From: Pseudomonas orientalis
Lineage (GTDB): Bacteria; Pseudomonadota; Gammaproteobacteria; Pseudomonadales; Pseudomonadaceae
Reading direction: 5' to 3'
Assembly: GCF_022807995.1 (NCBI RefSeq)
Contig: NZ_CP094351.1
Span: forward strand, 2,759,001 to 2,823,000
Length of the DNA stretch: 64,000 nt
A program made the position numbers and the translations under genes. Shown here piece by piece: positions 1 to 10,400 of the stretch. The notes beneath the pieces were generated by a model, which was not told the DNA's origin, searched no databases, and worked only from the letters and a program-made list of their open reading frames with translations. Position 1 is the first letter of the stretch. Each line of letters begins with the position of its first letter.

Positions 1-99
1 GCCCGCGCTTGGGCAGGGTTTGCCGTGAAGTCGGCCCAGGCGCCGGTGCTCAGGAGTATCGAGAGGCTCGCCAACACCAGGCGCGCAGGTTGTCCAATC
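1..99 (-). CDS. N-terminus of an exported protein (partial)
   Basis: The first 33 codons of a gene that runs off the left edge. The product starts MIGQPARLVLASL and has a short positively charged N-terminus, a hydrophobic stretch and an AWA-like signal peptidase I site just before DFTANPAQ, so it should be exported. The start codon (complement of 97-99) is preceded by AAGGA about ten bases upstream. No function can be assigned from the visible part. Confidence 0.6.
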
Positions 100-211
100 A
101 TGTTGTTGCGTCCTTCCAGGGTTCTTTTGACTGACGGGGAGATGCAGGCGCTGAGTTTCCTGTTTTCTTTCCCGCACGTCACGTTAAAACCTGCAAAAGA
201 ACGCGGGATGG

Positions 212-571
212 TCAGGGCAACATTGATTTGACTTTATCGCGCAATTGGTCGATCGAGAACGGCTTGCCAATCACCTGCATGCCGGCGGGCACATCGATGT
301 TCTCGGCGTAGCCGCTGGCGAACAGGATAGGCAGGGCAGGTCGCAGTTCGCGGACCTTGGTTGCCAGTTGCTTGCCATCCATATCCGGCAAGCCGACGTC
401 GGTCATCATCAGGTCGATCACCTGGTCAGTTTTTTCCACCTGTGCCAGGGCCTCTGCAGCATCGGCAGCCTCAAGCACCGTGAACTCCAACTCCTCAAGC
501 ACATCGACGATCAGCATGCGCACGATAGCGTCGTCTTCGACAACAAGGATGGTGGAGGTAATTGCGGACAT
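212..571 (-). CDS. Stand-alone CheY-like response regulator
   Basis: A single receiver domain of 119 residues with no output domain. It shows the acidic pair (VVEDD), the phospho-acceptor aspartate in MMTDVGLPDMDG, the conserved Ser/Ala position (FASGYAE) and the lysine in GKPF. The internal ATG at 571 gives the normal receiver length; an upstream in-frame ATG at 613 would add 14 atypical residues. It is transcribed away from the big hybrid kinase at 807. Its sequence style (LPDMDGKQLA, GYAE, KPF) resembles the C-terminal receiver of the kinase at 11378-13048, so it may belong to the same signalling group; that link is inference. Confidence 0.85.
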   Translation of the reverse strand: MSAITSTILVVEDDAIVRMLIVDVLEELEFTVLEAADAAEALAQVEKTDQVIDLMMTDVGLPDMDGKQLATKVRELRPALPILFASGYAENIDVPAGMQVIGKPFSIDQLRDKVKSMLP

Positions 572-678
572 AGAGGACTTTCCCAAAAAAGACGAGGTTT
601 TAAAGCTGGCCATCTGACGGGCCTGTACTTGAGTAAGCGCGGGCTATCCACAAGTTCCCAGGGCGTTAAAACAATGCG

Positions 679-731
679 GTACAAAAGACCAGGCAGAATA
701 GCCTGTTCTCTTGTAGGAATCTGTACAAAAG
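679..731 (+). promoter_or_regulatory. Direct repeat GTACAAAAG in a divergent promoter region
   Basis: The 235 bases between the divergent starts at 571 and 807 contain the nonamer GTACAAAAG twice, at 679-687 and 723-731, 44 bases apart. It could be a regulator site serving the hybrid-kinase operon. No clear -35/-10 pair was recognised, and the repeat could be chance. Confidence 0.25.
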
Positions 732-806
732 CGTCCCAGAAAAATGGTCTTGAACGTCACTTTGGGGCAAACTCCCGGTTTTTCCGCACTTGGCCAAGGC
801 ATGCCC

Positions 807-3800
807 ATGAATCCCGCGTCGTCAGTTGATGAAAAGAGCTTCCGCAAACTCCTGAGCCGTAACGTGGCCCTGCCATTGGGTGTGGGTGTGCTCAGCGCGG
901 TGTTTTTCGTGGTGCTGATCACCTACCTGCTGTCGGTGATTCGGTGGGTGGAGCACACCGACCGGGTGCTCAACAACCTCAATGAATCGTCCAAACTGAC
1001 GGTCGACCTGGAAACCGGCATGCGCGGTTTCCTGATCACCGGTGACGAGCATTTCCTCGACCCCTATGAAGTGGCCAAGCCAAGGATCATTGCCGACCTG
1101 CGCAATTTGCAGGAACTGGTTGCCGACAATCCGCAGCAGGTCGACCGTCTCAAGCGCCTGGAAGCGCTGCAAGTGGAATGGAACAAGTACGCGCAGTCGA
1201 TGATTGAATTGCAGCGCAGCAGCGGCGATTACCGTGGTGCGGTCAAGGCGGGCCGGGGCAAGCGCCTGACCGACGAGATCCGCAAGGAATATGACGACGC
1301 GGTGGCGATGGAACAGCAGTTCCGTATCGCCCGCAATGAAGAGGTCACGCGTACCACGGTGGTCAGCGTGACGCTGTATCTGGTGTTTGTACTCGGGCTA
1401 AGCGGTGTGCTTGCGTATATCGGTCGAAAGAATTTACTCGAACTTTCAAACAGTTACAGTGCAAACCTCGCGTCACAAAAGAAGATTGCCAAGCGCCTGG
1501 AGCAGCAGGCCTGGCTGCGCAACGGCCAAACCGAACTGGCCGAACAGGTGCTTGGCCAACTGACCTTGAACCTGCTGGGCCGCAACATCCTGCAGTTCTT
1601 TGCCCAGTACATGGGCTCAGCGGTTGCCGCGTTGTACGTGCGTGAAGAGCACGGCGGCCTGCGTCGGGTGGCCACGTACGGCTTCTCCCGCGAACAGTCG
1701 CAGTTGGAACAGGCGATCTACAGCGACGAAGGCATCGTGGGGCAGGCCGCCCAGCTCGATCGCCTGATCCGCCTGGACGACGTTCCGGTTGACTATTTCA
1801 AGGTCAGTTCGGGGCTGGGTGAGGGCACCACCCGCAGCGTACTGGTGGTGCCGACCAGCGATGACGACCGTGTCAACGGTGTGATCGAACTGGGCTTCCT
1901 GCGCCCGCTGGAAGAGCGCGATGTGGAACTGCTGGAACTGATCGCCGGCAATATCGGCACCTCCATCGAAGCCGCGCGTTATCGCCAGCGGTTGCAGGAA
2001 GTCCTCGCCGAAACCCAGCAGCTCAACGAAGAGCTGCAAGTGCAGCAGGAAGAGCTCAAGACCGCCAACGAAGAGCTGGAGGAACAATCACGCATCCTCA
2101 AGGAGTCCCAGGCGCACTTGGAAACCCAGCAAGCAGAGCTTGAGCAGACCAACGAACAACTGGCCGAACAGACCCAGACCCTGGCCGAGCAGCGCGATGC
2201 CATGGACCGCAAGAACATCGAGCTCAACCGGGTCCAGCTGGAACTGGAAGATCGCGCCGATGAGCTGCAACGCTCAAGCAAGTACAAATCCGAATTCCTC
2301 GCCAACATGTCCCACGAACTGCGCACGCCGCTCAACAGCTCGCTGATCCTGGCCAAGCTGCTGGCCGAGAACCCCCAGGACAATCTCAGTGCCGAACAGG
2401 TCAAGTTTGCCGAGTCGATCTATTCGGCCGGCAATGACCTGCTCAACCTGATCAACGACATCCTGGATATCTCCAAGGTGGAAGCCGGCAAGTTGGAAGT
2501 GCGTCCGGAAAACTCCAGCGTCGAGCGTCTGGTGGACGGCCTGCGCGGCATGTTCGAGCCGCTGGCCAAGGATCGCAACCTGGGCTTCCAGATCGACGTG
2601 CAGCAAGGTTCACCCACCCTGTTGTTCACCGACCGCCAGCGTCTGGAGCAGATCCTCAAGAACCTGCTGTCCAACGCCATCAAGTTCACCGAACAGGGCC
2701 AGGTCAGCCTGTCGGTGTCCCGGGCGCCGGGGGAGGGCATTGCCTTTACCGTGCGCGATTCCGGGATAGGGATCGCCCAGGATCAACAGGAAAGCATCTT
2801 CGAAGCCTTCCGCCAGGCTGACGGCACCACCAATCGCCGTTACGGCGGCACCGGCCTGGGCCTGTCCATTTCCCGCGACCTGGCGACCTTGCTGGGCGGC
2901 TACATCAGCGTGACCAGCGAGCCGGGCAAGGGCAGCATTTTCACGCTGGTATTACCGGAACAGTATGTCGAACGCGGCGAAGATGCCGCACCGATTGAAG
3001 TCCCACACCAAGCGGTGGCAGCGCCGGTACCTGCGCCTTTGCCGGTCAAGGTAGCAATGCCGCAGGTGGCCGATGCCGAACCGATCCCACGCTTTGCCGA
3101 TGACCGTGACAAAGCGCCCTTCACCACCCGCTGCATCCTGGTGGTGGAAGATGAGCCGAATTTCGCGCGCATCCTCTTCGACCTGGCTCACGAACTGGGC
3201 TACAACTGCCTGGTCGCCCACGGTGCCGACGAAGGCTACAGCCTGGCCGAAGAGTTCATCCCCGACGCGATCCTGCTGGACATGCGCCTGCCGGACCATT
3301 CCGGGCTGACGGTGCTGCAACGTCTCAAGGAACACGCCAATACCCGGCACATTCCGGTGCATGTGATTTCCGTGGAAGACCGCGTCGAAGCCGCCATGCA
3401 CATGGGTGCCATCGGTTACGCGGTGAAACCCACCACCCGAGAAGAACTCAAGGATGTGTTCGCGCGCCTGGAAGCCAAACTGACGCAAAAGGTCAAACGG
3501 GTGCTGCTGGTCGAGGATGACGACCTGCAACGTGACAGCATTGCCCGCCTGATCGGCGACGATGACATTGAAATCACCGATGTCGGCTACGCCCAGGCTG
3601 CGCTGGACCTGCTGCGCACCAACGTCTACGACTGCATGATCATCGACTTGAAGCTGCCGGACATGCTCGGCAACGAACTGCTCAAGCGCATGGCCACCGA
3701 AGATATCTGCTCGTTCCCACCGGTGATCGTCTACACCGGGCGCAACCTGACACGCGATGAGGAGGCCGAGCTGCGCAAGTACTCGCGCTCGATCATCATC

Positions 3801-4310
3801 AAGGGTGCGCGCTCCCCGGAGCGCCTGCTCGATGAAGTCACACTCTTTCTGCACAAAGTCGAATCCCAGCTGTCCCATGACCGTCAAAAGATGCTCAAGA
3901 CCGCACGCAGCCGTGACAAGGTGTTCGAAGGGCGCAAGATCCTGCTGGTGGACGACGACGTGCGCAACATCTTCGCCCTGACCAGTGCCCTGGAGCATAA
4001 AGGCGCCGTGGTAGTGATCGGGCGCAATGGCCGTGAAGCCATCTACAAGCTCAATGAGGTCGAGGATATCGACCTGGTATTGATGGACGTGATGATGCCG
4101 GAGATGGATGGCTACGAAGCGACGGCGCTGATCCGCCAGGACCCGCGCTGGAAAAAGCTGCCGATCATTGCCGTCACCGCCAAGGCCATGAAAGATGACC
4201 AGGAGCGTTGCCTGGCGGCAGGTTCCAACGATTACCTGGCCAAACCGATTGATCTGGACCGTCTGTTCTCGTTGATCCGCGTGTGGCTACCGAAGATGGA
4301 ACGCATTTAA
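807..4310 (+). CDS. Hybrid sensor histidine kinase with CHASE3-like, GAF and three receiver domains
   Basis: A 1167-residue membrane kinase. In order: a transmembrane helix (about residues 20-45), a periplasmic CHASE3-like helical region (TGMRGFLITGDEHFL), a second helix (about 190-210), a GAF region, a long coiled coil rich in EEL/QTNEQ, HisKA with the phospho-histidine in NMSHELRTPLN, HATPase boxes (NAIKF, DSGIGIA, GGTGLGLSI), then three receivers with aspartates in LLDMRLPDHSG, IIDLKLPDMLG and LMDVMMPEMDG. The ATG at 807 is chosen because AAGG sits seven bases upstream; the ATG at 744 has no clear ribosome site. The stop abuts the CheR start. Three receivers suggest a phosphorelay hub feeding the CheR/CheB and receiver proteins downstream (inference). 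Confidence 0.9.
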   Translation: MNPASSVDEKSFRKLLSRNVALPLGVGVLSAVFFVVLITYLLSVIRWVEHTDRVLNNLNESSKLTVDLETGMRGFLITGDEHFLDPYEVAKPRIIADLRNLQELVADNPQQVDRLKRLEALQVEWNKYAQSMIELQRSSGDYRGAVKAGRGKRLTDEIRKEYDDAVAMEQQFRIARNEEVTRTTVVSVTLYLVFVLGLSGVLAYIGRKNLLELSNSYSANLASQKKIAKRLEQQAWLRNGQTELAEQVLGQLTLNLLGRNILQFFAQYMGSAVAALYVREEHGGLRRVATYGFSREQSQLEQAIYSDEGIVGQAAQLDRLIRLDDVPVDYFKVSSGLGEGTTRSVLVVPTSDDDRVNGVIELGFLRPLEERDVELLELIAGNIGTSIEAARYRQRLQEVLAETQQLNEELQVQQEELKTANEELEEQSRILKESQAHLETQQAELEQTNEQLAEQTQTLAEQRDAMDRKNIELNRVQLELEDRADELQRSSKYKSEFLANMSHELRTPLNSSLILAKLLAENPQDNLSAEQVKFAESIYSAGNDLLNLINDILDISKVEAGKLEVRPENSSVERLVDGLRGMFEPLAKDRNLGFQIDVQQGSPTLLFTDRQRLEQILKNLLSNAIKFTEQGQVSLSVSRAPGEGIAFTVRDSGIGIAQDQQESIFEAFRQADGTTNRRYGGTGLGLSISRDLATLLGGYISVTSEPGKGSIFTLVLPEQYVERGEDAAPIEVPHQAVAAPVPAPLPVKVAMPQVADAEPIPRFADDRDKAPFTTRCILVVEDEPNFARILFDLAHELGYNCLVAHGADEGYSLAEEFIPDAILLDMRLPDHSGLTVLQRLKEHANTRHIPVHVISVEDRVEAAMHMGAIGYAVKPTTREELKDVFARLEAKLTQKVKRVLLVEDDDLQRDSIARLIGDDDIEITDVGYAQAALDLLRTNVYDCMIIDLKLPDMLGNELLKRMATEDICSFPPVIVYTGRNLTRDEEAELRKYSRSIIIKGARSPERLLDEVTLFLHKVESQLSHDRQKMLKTARSRDKVFEGRKILLVDDDVRNIFALTSALEHKGAVVVIGRNGREAIYKLNEVEDIDLVLMDVMMPEMDGYEATALIRQDPRWKKLPIIAVTAKAMKDDQERCLAAGSNDYLAKPIDLDRLFSLIRVWLPKMERI

Positions 4311-5141
4311 GTGGAGCGAAGTTTCTTGGACAAAAGCAGCGACATTGAGCTGCGCCTGTTGATCGAGGCGATTTACCTCAAGTACAGCTACGACTTTCGC
4401 GACTACTCCGGTGCGTCGGTCAAGCGGCGCGTGGCCCATGCCTTGCGCCAATTCGACTGCGCGACCATTTCCGCGCTGCAGGAGCGCGTGCTGCACGACC
4501 CGGCGGCATTCATGCAGTTGCTGCAGTTCCTGACCATCCCGGTGAGCGAGATGTTTCGCGACCCGTCGCACTTTCTCGCGATTCGCCGGGAAGTGGTGCC
4601 GTTGCTCAAGACATACCCGTCGATCAAGATCTGGATCGCCGGCTGCAGCACCGGCGAGGAGGTCTACTCCATGGCGATCCTGCTGCGCGAAGAAGGCTTA
4701 CTCGAACGCACCATCATCTACGCCACCGACATCAACCCGGCCTCGCTGGACAAGGCCAAGCAGGGCATCTTCTCCCTGGAGAACGTGCGCGCCTACACCG
4801 CCAACTACCAGCAGGCCGGTGGCCAACGTTCATTTGCCGACTACTACACCGCAGCTTACGATAATGCGATCTTCGACAAGACGCTGCGCGAAAACGTGAC
4901 GTTCGCGGACCATAGCCTGGCCACCGACAGCGTATTTTCAGAAACTCAATTAATTTCATGTCGTAACGTTCTGATTTATTTCAATAAAAAGTTGCAAGAC
5001 AGGGCGTTTGGGTTGTTTCATGAGTCGCTGTGTCACCGCGGCTTCCTGGTGCTGGGCAGCAAGGAAACCCTGGATTTCTCCGCCTACAGCAAGCAGTTCG
5101 AACCCTTGGTCAAACAGGAAAGGATCTACCGCAAATCATGA
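4311..5141 (+). CDS. cheR: CheR-family protein-glutamate methyltransferase
   Basis: 276 residues. CheR enzymes methylate glutamates of chemoreceptors using S-adenosylmethionine. The SAM-binding motif is visible in IWIAGCSTGEEVYS, followed by ATDINPASLDKAK and the conserved SCRNVLIYFNKKLQ. The GTG start lies immediately after the kinase stop, and the gene ends in an ATGA overlap with cheB, so the three are translationally coupled. There is no CheA, CheW or chemoreceptor in this cluster, so the methylation target is not obvious; it could be the hybrid kinase or a receptor encoded elsewhere. Confidence 0.9.
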   Translation: MERSFLDKSSDIELRLLIEAIYLKYSYDFRDYSGASVKRRVAHALRQFDCATISALQERVLHDPAAFMQLLQFLTIPVSEMFRDPSHFLAIRREVVPLLKTYPSIKIWIAGCSTGEEVYSMAILLREEGLLERTIIYATDINPASLDKAKQGIFSLENVRAYTANYQQAGGQRSFADYYTAAYDNAIFDKTLRENVTFADHSLATDSVFSETQLISCRNVLIYFNKKLQDRAFGLFHESLCHRGFLVLGSKETLDFSAYSKQFEPLVKQERIYRKS

Positions 5142-5737
5142 GCGACGCCGCCATCACCCCGATTCTCGGGATTGAAGCCATCGTCGTCGGCGCCTCCGCC
5201 GGCGGTGTGGAGGCGTTGCTGAGTATTTTTGGCGAACTGCCGGAAGGCTTCGGCCTGCCGGTCATTGCCGTGCTGCACCTGCCTGATGAACGTCGCAGCC
5301 AGTTGGCGGAAGTCTTTGCGCGACGCCTGCGCGTCCCCGTCAAGGAAGCCCGCGACAAGGAAGCGATCGAGGCGGGCACCCTGTATTTCGCCGGGCCCGG
5401 CTACCACCTCTCGGTGGAGCTGGATCGCAGCCTGTCTTTGAGCCAGGAAGACCGCGTGCACCATTCCCGGCCAGCCATCGATTTTCTCTTCACCTCTGCC
5501 GCCGATGCCTACGGACCAGGCCTGCTGGCGATCCTGCTGACCGGCGCCAACCAGGACGGCGCGCGCGGGCTGGCTTATGTCAAGCAGTCGGGCGGCACCA
5601 CCGTTGTACAGGACCCCGCCGAGGCCCGGATTGCCGTGATGCCCCTGGCGGCCCTGGCGCTGCACACACCTGACCATATTCTTTCCTTGAGCCGGATCGG
5701 CTCATTGCTGGCTTCCCTGGAACCTTCCCCATGTTAA
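5138..5737 (+). CDS. cheB: CheB-type methylesterase catalytic domain without receiver
   Basis: 199 residues covering only the CheB esterase domain. The serine-hydrolase triad can be matched to Ser in GASAGGVEAL, His in VLHLPDERRS and Asp in LTGANQDGARG. Classical CheB has an N-terminal receiver that inhibits the esterase until phosphorylated; none is present here, so activity must be controlled another way. It overlaps cheR by four bases and the next gene by seven. The pairing with CheR implies a methylation/demethylation adaptation pair serving the adjacent kinases (inference). Confidence 0.88.
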   Translation: MSDAAITPILGIEAIVVGASAGGVEALLSIFGELPEGFGLPVIAVLHLPDERRSQLAEVFARRLRVPVKEARDKEAIEAGTLYFAGPGYHLSVELDRSLSLSQEDRVHHSRPAIDFLFTSAADAYGPGLLAILLTGANQDGARGLAYVKQSGGTTVVQDPAEARIAVMPLAALALHTPDHILSLSRIGSLLASLEPSPC

Positions 5738-6924
5738 GTACTGTCCAGGCCAAACTGCTGATCGTCGACGATCTGCCGGAAAACCTGCTGGCCCTCGAAG
5801 CGCTGATCAAGCGCGAAGACCGCCAGGTATTCAAGGCATTGAGTGCCGACGAGGCGTTGTCCCTGTTGCTGGAACATGAATTCGCCATGGCGATCCTCGA
5901 CGTGCAGATGCCCGGCATGAACGGTTTCGAGCTGGCCGAACTGATGCGCGGCACCGAAAAGACCAAGAACATCCCGATTGTGTTCGTCAGCGCCGCCGGC
6001 CGCGAGCTCAATTACGCCTTCAAGGGCTATGAAAGCGGCGCGGTGGACTTCCTGCACAAGCCGCTGGATATCCATGCGGTCAAGAGCAAGGTCAATGTGT
6101 TCGTTGACCTGTACCGCCAGAGCAAGGCGATGAAGCTGCAGGTCGAAGCCCTGGAGCGCAGCCGCCGCGAACAAGAGCTGCTGCTCACGCGCCTGCAGGC
6201 CACCCAGGCCGAGCTGGAACAGGCGGTGCGCATGCGCGATGATTTCATGTCGATCGTTGCTCACGAAGTGCGCACGCCTCTGAACGGGCTGATCCTGGAA
6301 ACCCAATTGCGCAAGATGCATCTGGCGCGGGACAACGCGGCGGCGTTCACCCTGGACAAGATGCACGCGATGGTCGACCGCGATGAACGCCAGATCAAGA
6401 GCCTGATCCGTCTGATCGAAGACATGCTCGATGTGTCGCGTATCCGCACCGGCAAACTGTCGATACGCCCGGCGCGCTTCGACCTGGCGCAACTGGTGCG
6501 CAATCTGGTGCATAACTTCGAGCCGCAGGTCGCCGCCGCCGAGTCGTCGATGCACCTGGTGGCTGATGAGCCAGTCGAAGGCCATTGGGATGAGTTCCGT
6601 ATCGAGCAGGTCGTCACCAACCTGTTGACCAATGCCTTGCGCTACGGCGCCAAGAGCCCGGTCGAAGTACGGGTGTATGCAGAACATGGCGAGGCGTGCG
6701 TGGAAGTCCGGGATCATGGCATCGGTATCAGCGAGGAGAACCAGAAACGTATCTTCCAGCAGTTCGAGCGGGTGTCCGTCAGCCATGCGGCCGCTGGCCT
6801 GGGCCTGGGATTGTTCATCTCCGAACAGATCGTCGCGGCCCATGGCGGCACCATTGAGGTGGAGAGCCGGATAGGCGAGGGCGCCTTGTTTCGGGTCTGT
6901 CTGCCGCTCCAGGCGACGGCATGA
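5731..6924 (+). CDS. Receiver-histidine kinase hybrid (soluble)
   Basis: 397 residues with a receiver at the N-terminus (LLIVDDLPENLL, aspartate in AILDVQMPGMNG, FLHKPL), a linking helix, HisKA with histidine in SIVAHEVRTPLNG, and HATPase boxes (NLLTNALRYG, DHGIGISEEN, GLGLGLFISEQIVAAHGG). There is no transmembrane segment or sensory domain, so it is a cytoplasmic relay kinase probably driven through its receiver. It overlaps the cheB stop. A receiver ahead of the kinase core is common in complex Pseudomonas phosphorelays. Confidence 0.88.
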   Translation: MLSTVQAKLLIVDDLPENLLALEALIKREDRQVFKALSADEALSLLLEHEFAMAILDVQMPGMNGFELAELMRGTEKTKNIPIVFVSAAGRELNYAFKGYESGAVDFLHKPLDIHAVKSKVNVFVDLYRQSKAMKLQVEALERSRREQELLLTRLQATQAELEQAVRMRDDFMSIVAHEVRTPLNGLILETQLRKMHLARDNAAAFTLDKMHAMVDRDERQIKSLIRLIEDMLDVSRIRTGKLSIRPARFDLAQLVRNLVHNFEPQVAAAESSMHLVADEPVEGHWDEFRIEQVVTNLLTNALRYGAKSPVEVRVYAEHGEACVEVRDHGIGISEENQKRIFQQFERVSVSHAAAGLGLGLFISEQIVAAHGGTIEVESRIGEGALFRVCLPLQATA

Positions 6925-7002
6925 AATCAATCGTCAGCTGGACGCAACCTCTACGTGACCCCATGGTCGTAACACCAGCTACCGACTGGACAAAGGCTTC
7001 CC

Positions 7003-7380
7003 ATGAGTGAAGATGCACAAGATGTCGTACTGATCGTCGAAGACGACGAATCCATTATGTTTGTGTTGGGTGAATACCTGGCCGGCCTGGGTTATCGGGT
7101 ATTGAAGGCCGTCAATGGCAAAGAGGCCTTTGAAATCCTCGCGACCAAACCGCACCTGGACCTGATGGTCACCGATTACCGTCTGCCCGGCGGCATTTCC
7201 GGTGTGCAGATCGCCGAGCCCGCGCTCAAGGTGAGGCCGGAATTGAAGGTGATCTTTATCAGTGGCTACCCGCAGGAGATCCTCGACTGCAACAGCCCGA
7301 TTACGCGCAATGCGCCGATTCTGGCCAAGCCGTTTGACCTGGATACGCTGCAGGAGCACATACAGCGCTTATTGGCTTAA
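7003..7380 (+). CDS. Stand-alone receiver domain protein
   Basis: A 125-residue single receiver (LIVEDDESIMFVLG, aspartate in MVTDYRLPGG, FISGYPQE, AKPFDLDTLQ). AAAGG lies six bases before the ATG. It closes the kinase-CheR-CheB-kinase cluster after a 78-base gap and is a candidate terminal phosphate acceptor. It ends just before a hairpin and the convergent toxin-like gene. Confidence 0.87.
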   Translation: MSEDAQDVVLIVEDDESIMFVLGEYLAGLGYRVLKAVNGKEAFEILATKPHLDLMVTDYRLPGGISGVQIAEPALKVRPELKVIFISGYPQEILDCNSPITRNAPILAKPFDLDTLQEHIQRLLA

Positions 7381-7383
7381 GCA

Positions 7384-7410
7384 CGCCCAGCTGTTGCAGA
7401 TTGCTGGGCG
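7384..7410. terminator. Hairpin between convergent genes
   Basis: CGCCCAGC (7384-7391) pairs perfectly with GCTGGGCG (7403-7410) around an 11-base loop, in the 50-base gap between two convergent genes. There is no clear T-run on either side, so it is a weak or bidirectional terminator at best. Confidence 0.45.
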
Positions 7411-7429
7411 CCCGTCTCGAACCAGACGA

Positions 7430-10400
7430 TCAAGTCAGATCGTCGTACTCGGAAAAATCAATATCAGCGGTTTGACCGCCACTACTTTCGTTAGGTTTTA
7501 CAGGCTCCGGTGAATACGGTTTTCGAGGGGGCTTGTTGGGCATGGGTTGGCCCTGAGCATCGAAGTGGACGGGGTTGTAATCTGGATGTTGTGTGTAAAT
7601 AAATCGGCCGTCATCCGTCATGCCTGTCGGCTGGTACTTGGTGATGGTTTTCTTGGTGTCGATAACGGTATCGTTGATTAACTCCTGTTGTTTGGCGCCA
7701 CCATTTTTTAAGCGGGCAACTGCAATATTTTCTACCTCGCGGCTGGTGTACATGATTCCCTTGAAGCCCTCGGTCGGCTTTTTGGAAAGTTTGGAAAATT
7801 GCGCTGCAAATGATTGCGCTCCACCTGTTGCGGAATCACACATGGTTAAACGAACCTCGACGTATTTGCTCAGGTCGATATTCTTTGCCTTCAGCAGGTC
7901 TAATAATTCATTAGGGGTTATAGGCGCACCGCCTACCTGCATAAGCGCTGAACTGTGCCCCGGTGGAATGACACCGTGGGCATCCACCGTCAGACGAAGC
8001 CCCCGTTTTGTTGTATCAGTGGAAATGCCTGCGTCGTTAGCCAACATTTTGAACGTTTCAATCTTGCCGCCCATGGCCACATTATCGGGAGTAAACATCG
8101 CAAGCGGCTTGCCATACGGTCGACCGTTCACCGGGTTGTAGGCGTACCATTTTTTGTTGTGCAGTACTGCACAACCGTCAATGGTTTGCTCTGCATACTT
8201 GAAGGTACCTGTTGCAACGATACCGTTTTTTCTACTGGCCGCTGTGAGCTGCAGATTATTGACCTTGCTAAATGCCTTGCGCCCTCCATTGACGAGGCCC
8301 CGAGCCAGGTCGTCGATTCCGCTCAGCGGGTTCAGGCTCCCCAGCGCCGCACGCCCGAGAATCTTTACTCCCTGGGTAATTCTATTCGCGGCGCTAAGCC
8401 CTGCCTGGAGGAGTTTGGCGCCTTTCGCCGCTGCGCCGATAGCCACGGCAAAACCAAAGGCGTCGAACAGCAAATCAAGGGCGCCTTCACGCACATTTCC
8501 TGCTTGAAAGTTGAGAATGGCCGAGCGCAGGGGGATCAGGTTAAGAAGGAATTCTCGGGCGTTTTGGTAGAAAGGAACCTCAGTGTCGAACGTCGTCAGC
8601 CCCCTGGCTTGACTTTCCAGCGCCCTGATGTCGGTATCTTCCACCAACGTGTCGGCTATGTACCGACTGCGCTCACTGGAAAAGCTGTTCGGTGTACCTC
8701 CTGCAGGTTTTTCATCAGTGATGTTCGCTGGATAACCGCCGGATGGTCTTACTTCCAACAGCATTGTCTTATAGCGGTGCTTTTCTTCAGTACTGGTCCG
8801 GCGTCCCGTCGGATGGTTTTTCAGCTCGTCACGTTTTCGAATGCTGTTCTGTTTCAGATCGACTTCGTGAACATGGGTGATGCCGTCGAGCTCTGTTTTC
8901 AGCAGCAGGCGATGGGGTACTTTGGTTTCAACACGCACTTGACTATAATAGGTGTAACTAACGTCGTACTCCGCGAGCGGGGTGATTTTTCCATACTCAA
9001 TAGCTTTTCTATCTTCAAGGGGTAGCGTGGTGATGAGGTGTTTGACTTGAGTGGCCATTGCCTTTTCCATGGCGGGGAAGTAGTTGGCTATCTCGGCATT
9101 AAACGCCCCGTTTATGTTGGGGAGCTTGTCAGCATCTTTCACAATACGGTCTATATCAATGTCGTCGGACGATGACACCCACCCTAAGGAATTGAGGTGA
9201 CCCTTGAGGAAAAGATCCAGTACCGAATAAGGACCAGGGCGATCACGGTCATCTATGAGTGGCGTGATGCATTTTTTCTCAAACTCCAGGTCGCCATACA
9301 CCGCCTTGAGTGCTTCGAGCGCCATAACGCGACGCTCGGGGAACGGCGTTGAATAAGTCTGTGAGGCTTCGCGCAATGCGGCGACGTGTGTGTTGTATTC
9401 ACTGTAGACGCGGCTCATCTGCTCGTCGGTGTAGGCGTCCACGGCGCTGCGCGGTATGACGCCGTGGGCCACGCCCCAATCTTTCAGGGCGTCCCGCTGG
9501 GCCCTATATTCAACCTGGAGCTCCTGGTCGGTGATAGGGGCCAGATCGGCTCGTTGCATCACTTGCGCGTAGGTCATGTTGGCGGTTGAGCCGGGTGCCT
9601 CGTGCTCAAGGCGCGCAACTGCGGTGCTGAAACTGACCCAGGTGTGCGAGCCATAGCTCACCTTGTCGGGTATATCCTTGACCAAAAAAGCCGGTGCTCG
9701 GGGTGACAGCAGCAGGTGAGCTGCGATAGGCGCCAACTCGGCACTGGCACGGCCTGTGGCAACCAAATGGTTAACCAACCCCGATACCAGAGCTGAAGGA
9801 TGCTTGTCCCAGTGTTCACTGCGGGCCATATCGAAACCGGCAATACTCGTTCTGACCGCAGCCGAGGTGTTCGTTGCTTCGCAGTCTTGGCCGAGGGTAA
9901 TGCCAAGGGCCGCCAGCGTCCAATCATTGACGCTCTGTGGGGTGGACACCCCTCCGAATTTGTCCTGCAATGCGAGCCCCAACGCCTGGGCCTTGGGCGT
10001 AGTGAGAAGATTTTGAATAAACTGCGCCGGATTGTGAAGTTCGTAAGTCGCGAAATGCTGATTGTGCGTCAGATACCCAAGTACACCTGTGTTCTCGTCA
10101 TAATTTTGCAGGCCACTTATCCCGAGTGAGTTTTGGCGCAGGGTATTTTTAATCTCGTTCTGATCCTCATCACTCAATGGCGTTGGCCAGGACAATGCTC
10201 CGCCGAAATTCCCATGAGAGAGTTGGGCGAGGGGTGGACGATCGAATGTCCGGCCGAGATTGAAAAGTTCGTCGCGGTTCTTGGGCATATTCCAGCCGTT
10301 ATCGCTACAGTACTTTTCCAGGCTGACAGTGTGGCCCTCCTGCAACACCTTGAAGGGCGAATCGGCGTGCAGTGAAAGATGAATGCTGCGCATTTGGTCG

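Noticed and set aside
2952..3998. A 348-codon antisense frame within the hybrid kinase gene, and similar long frames at 32001-33854 and 13132-14469
   Set aside because: Each is opposite conserved domains of a real gene and shows the same shadow composition.
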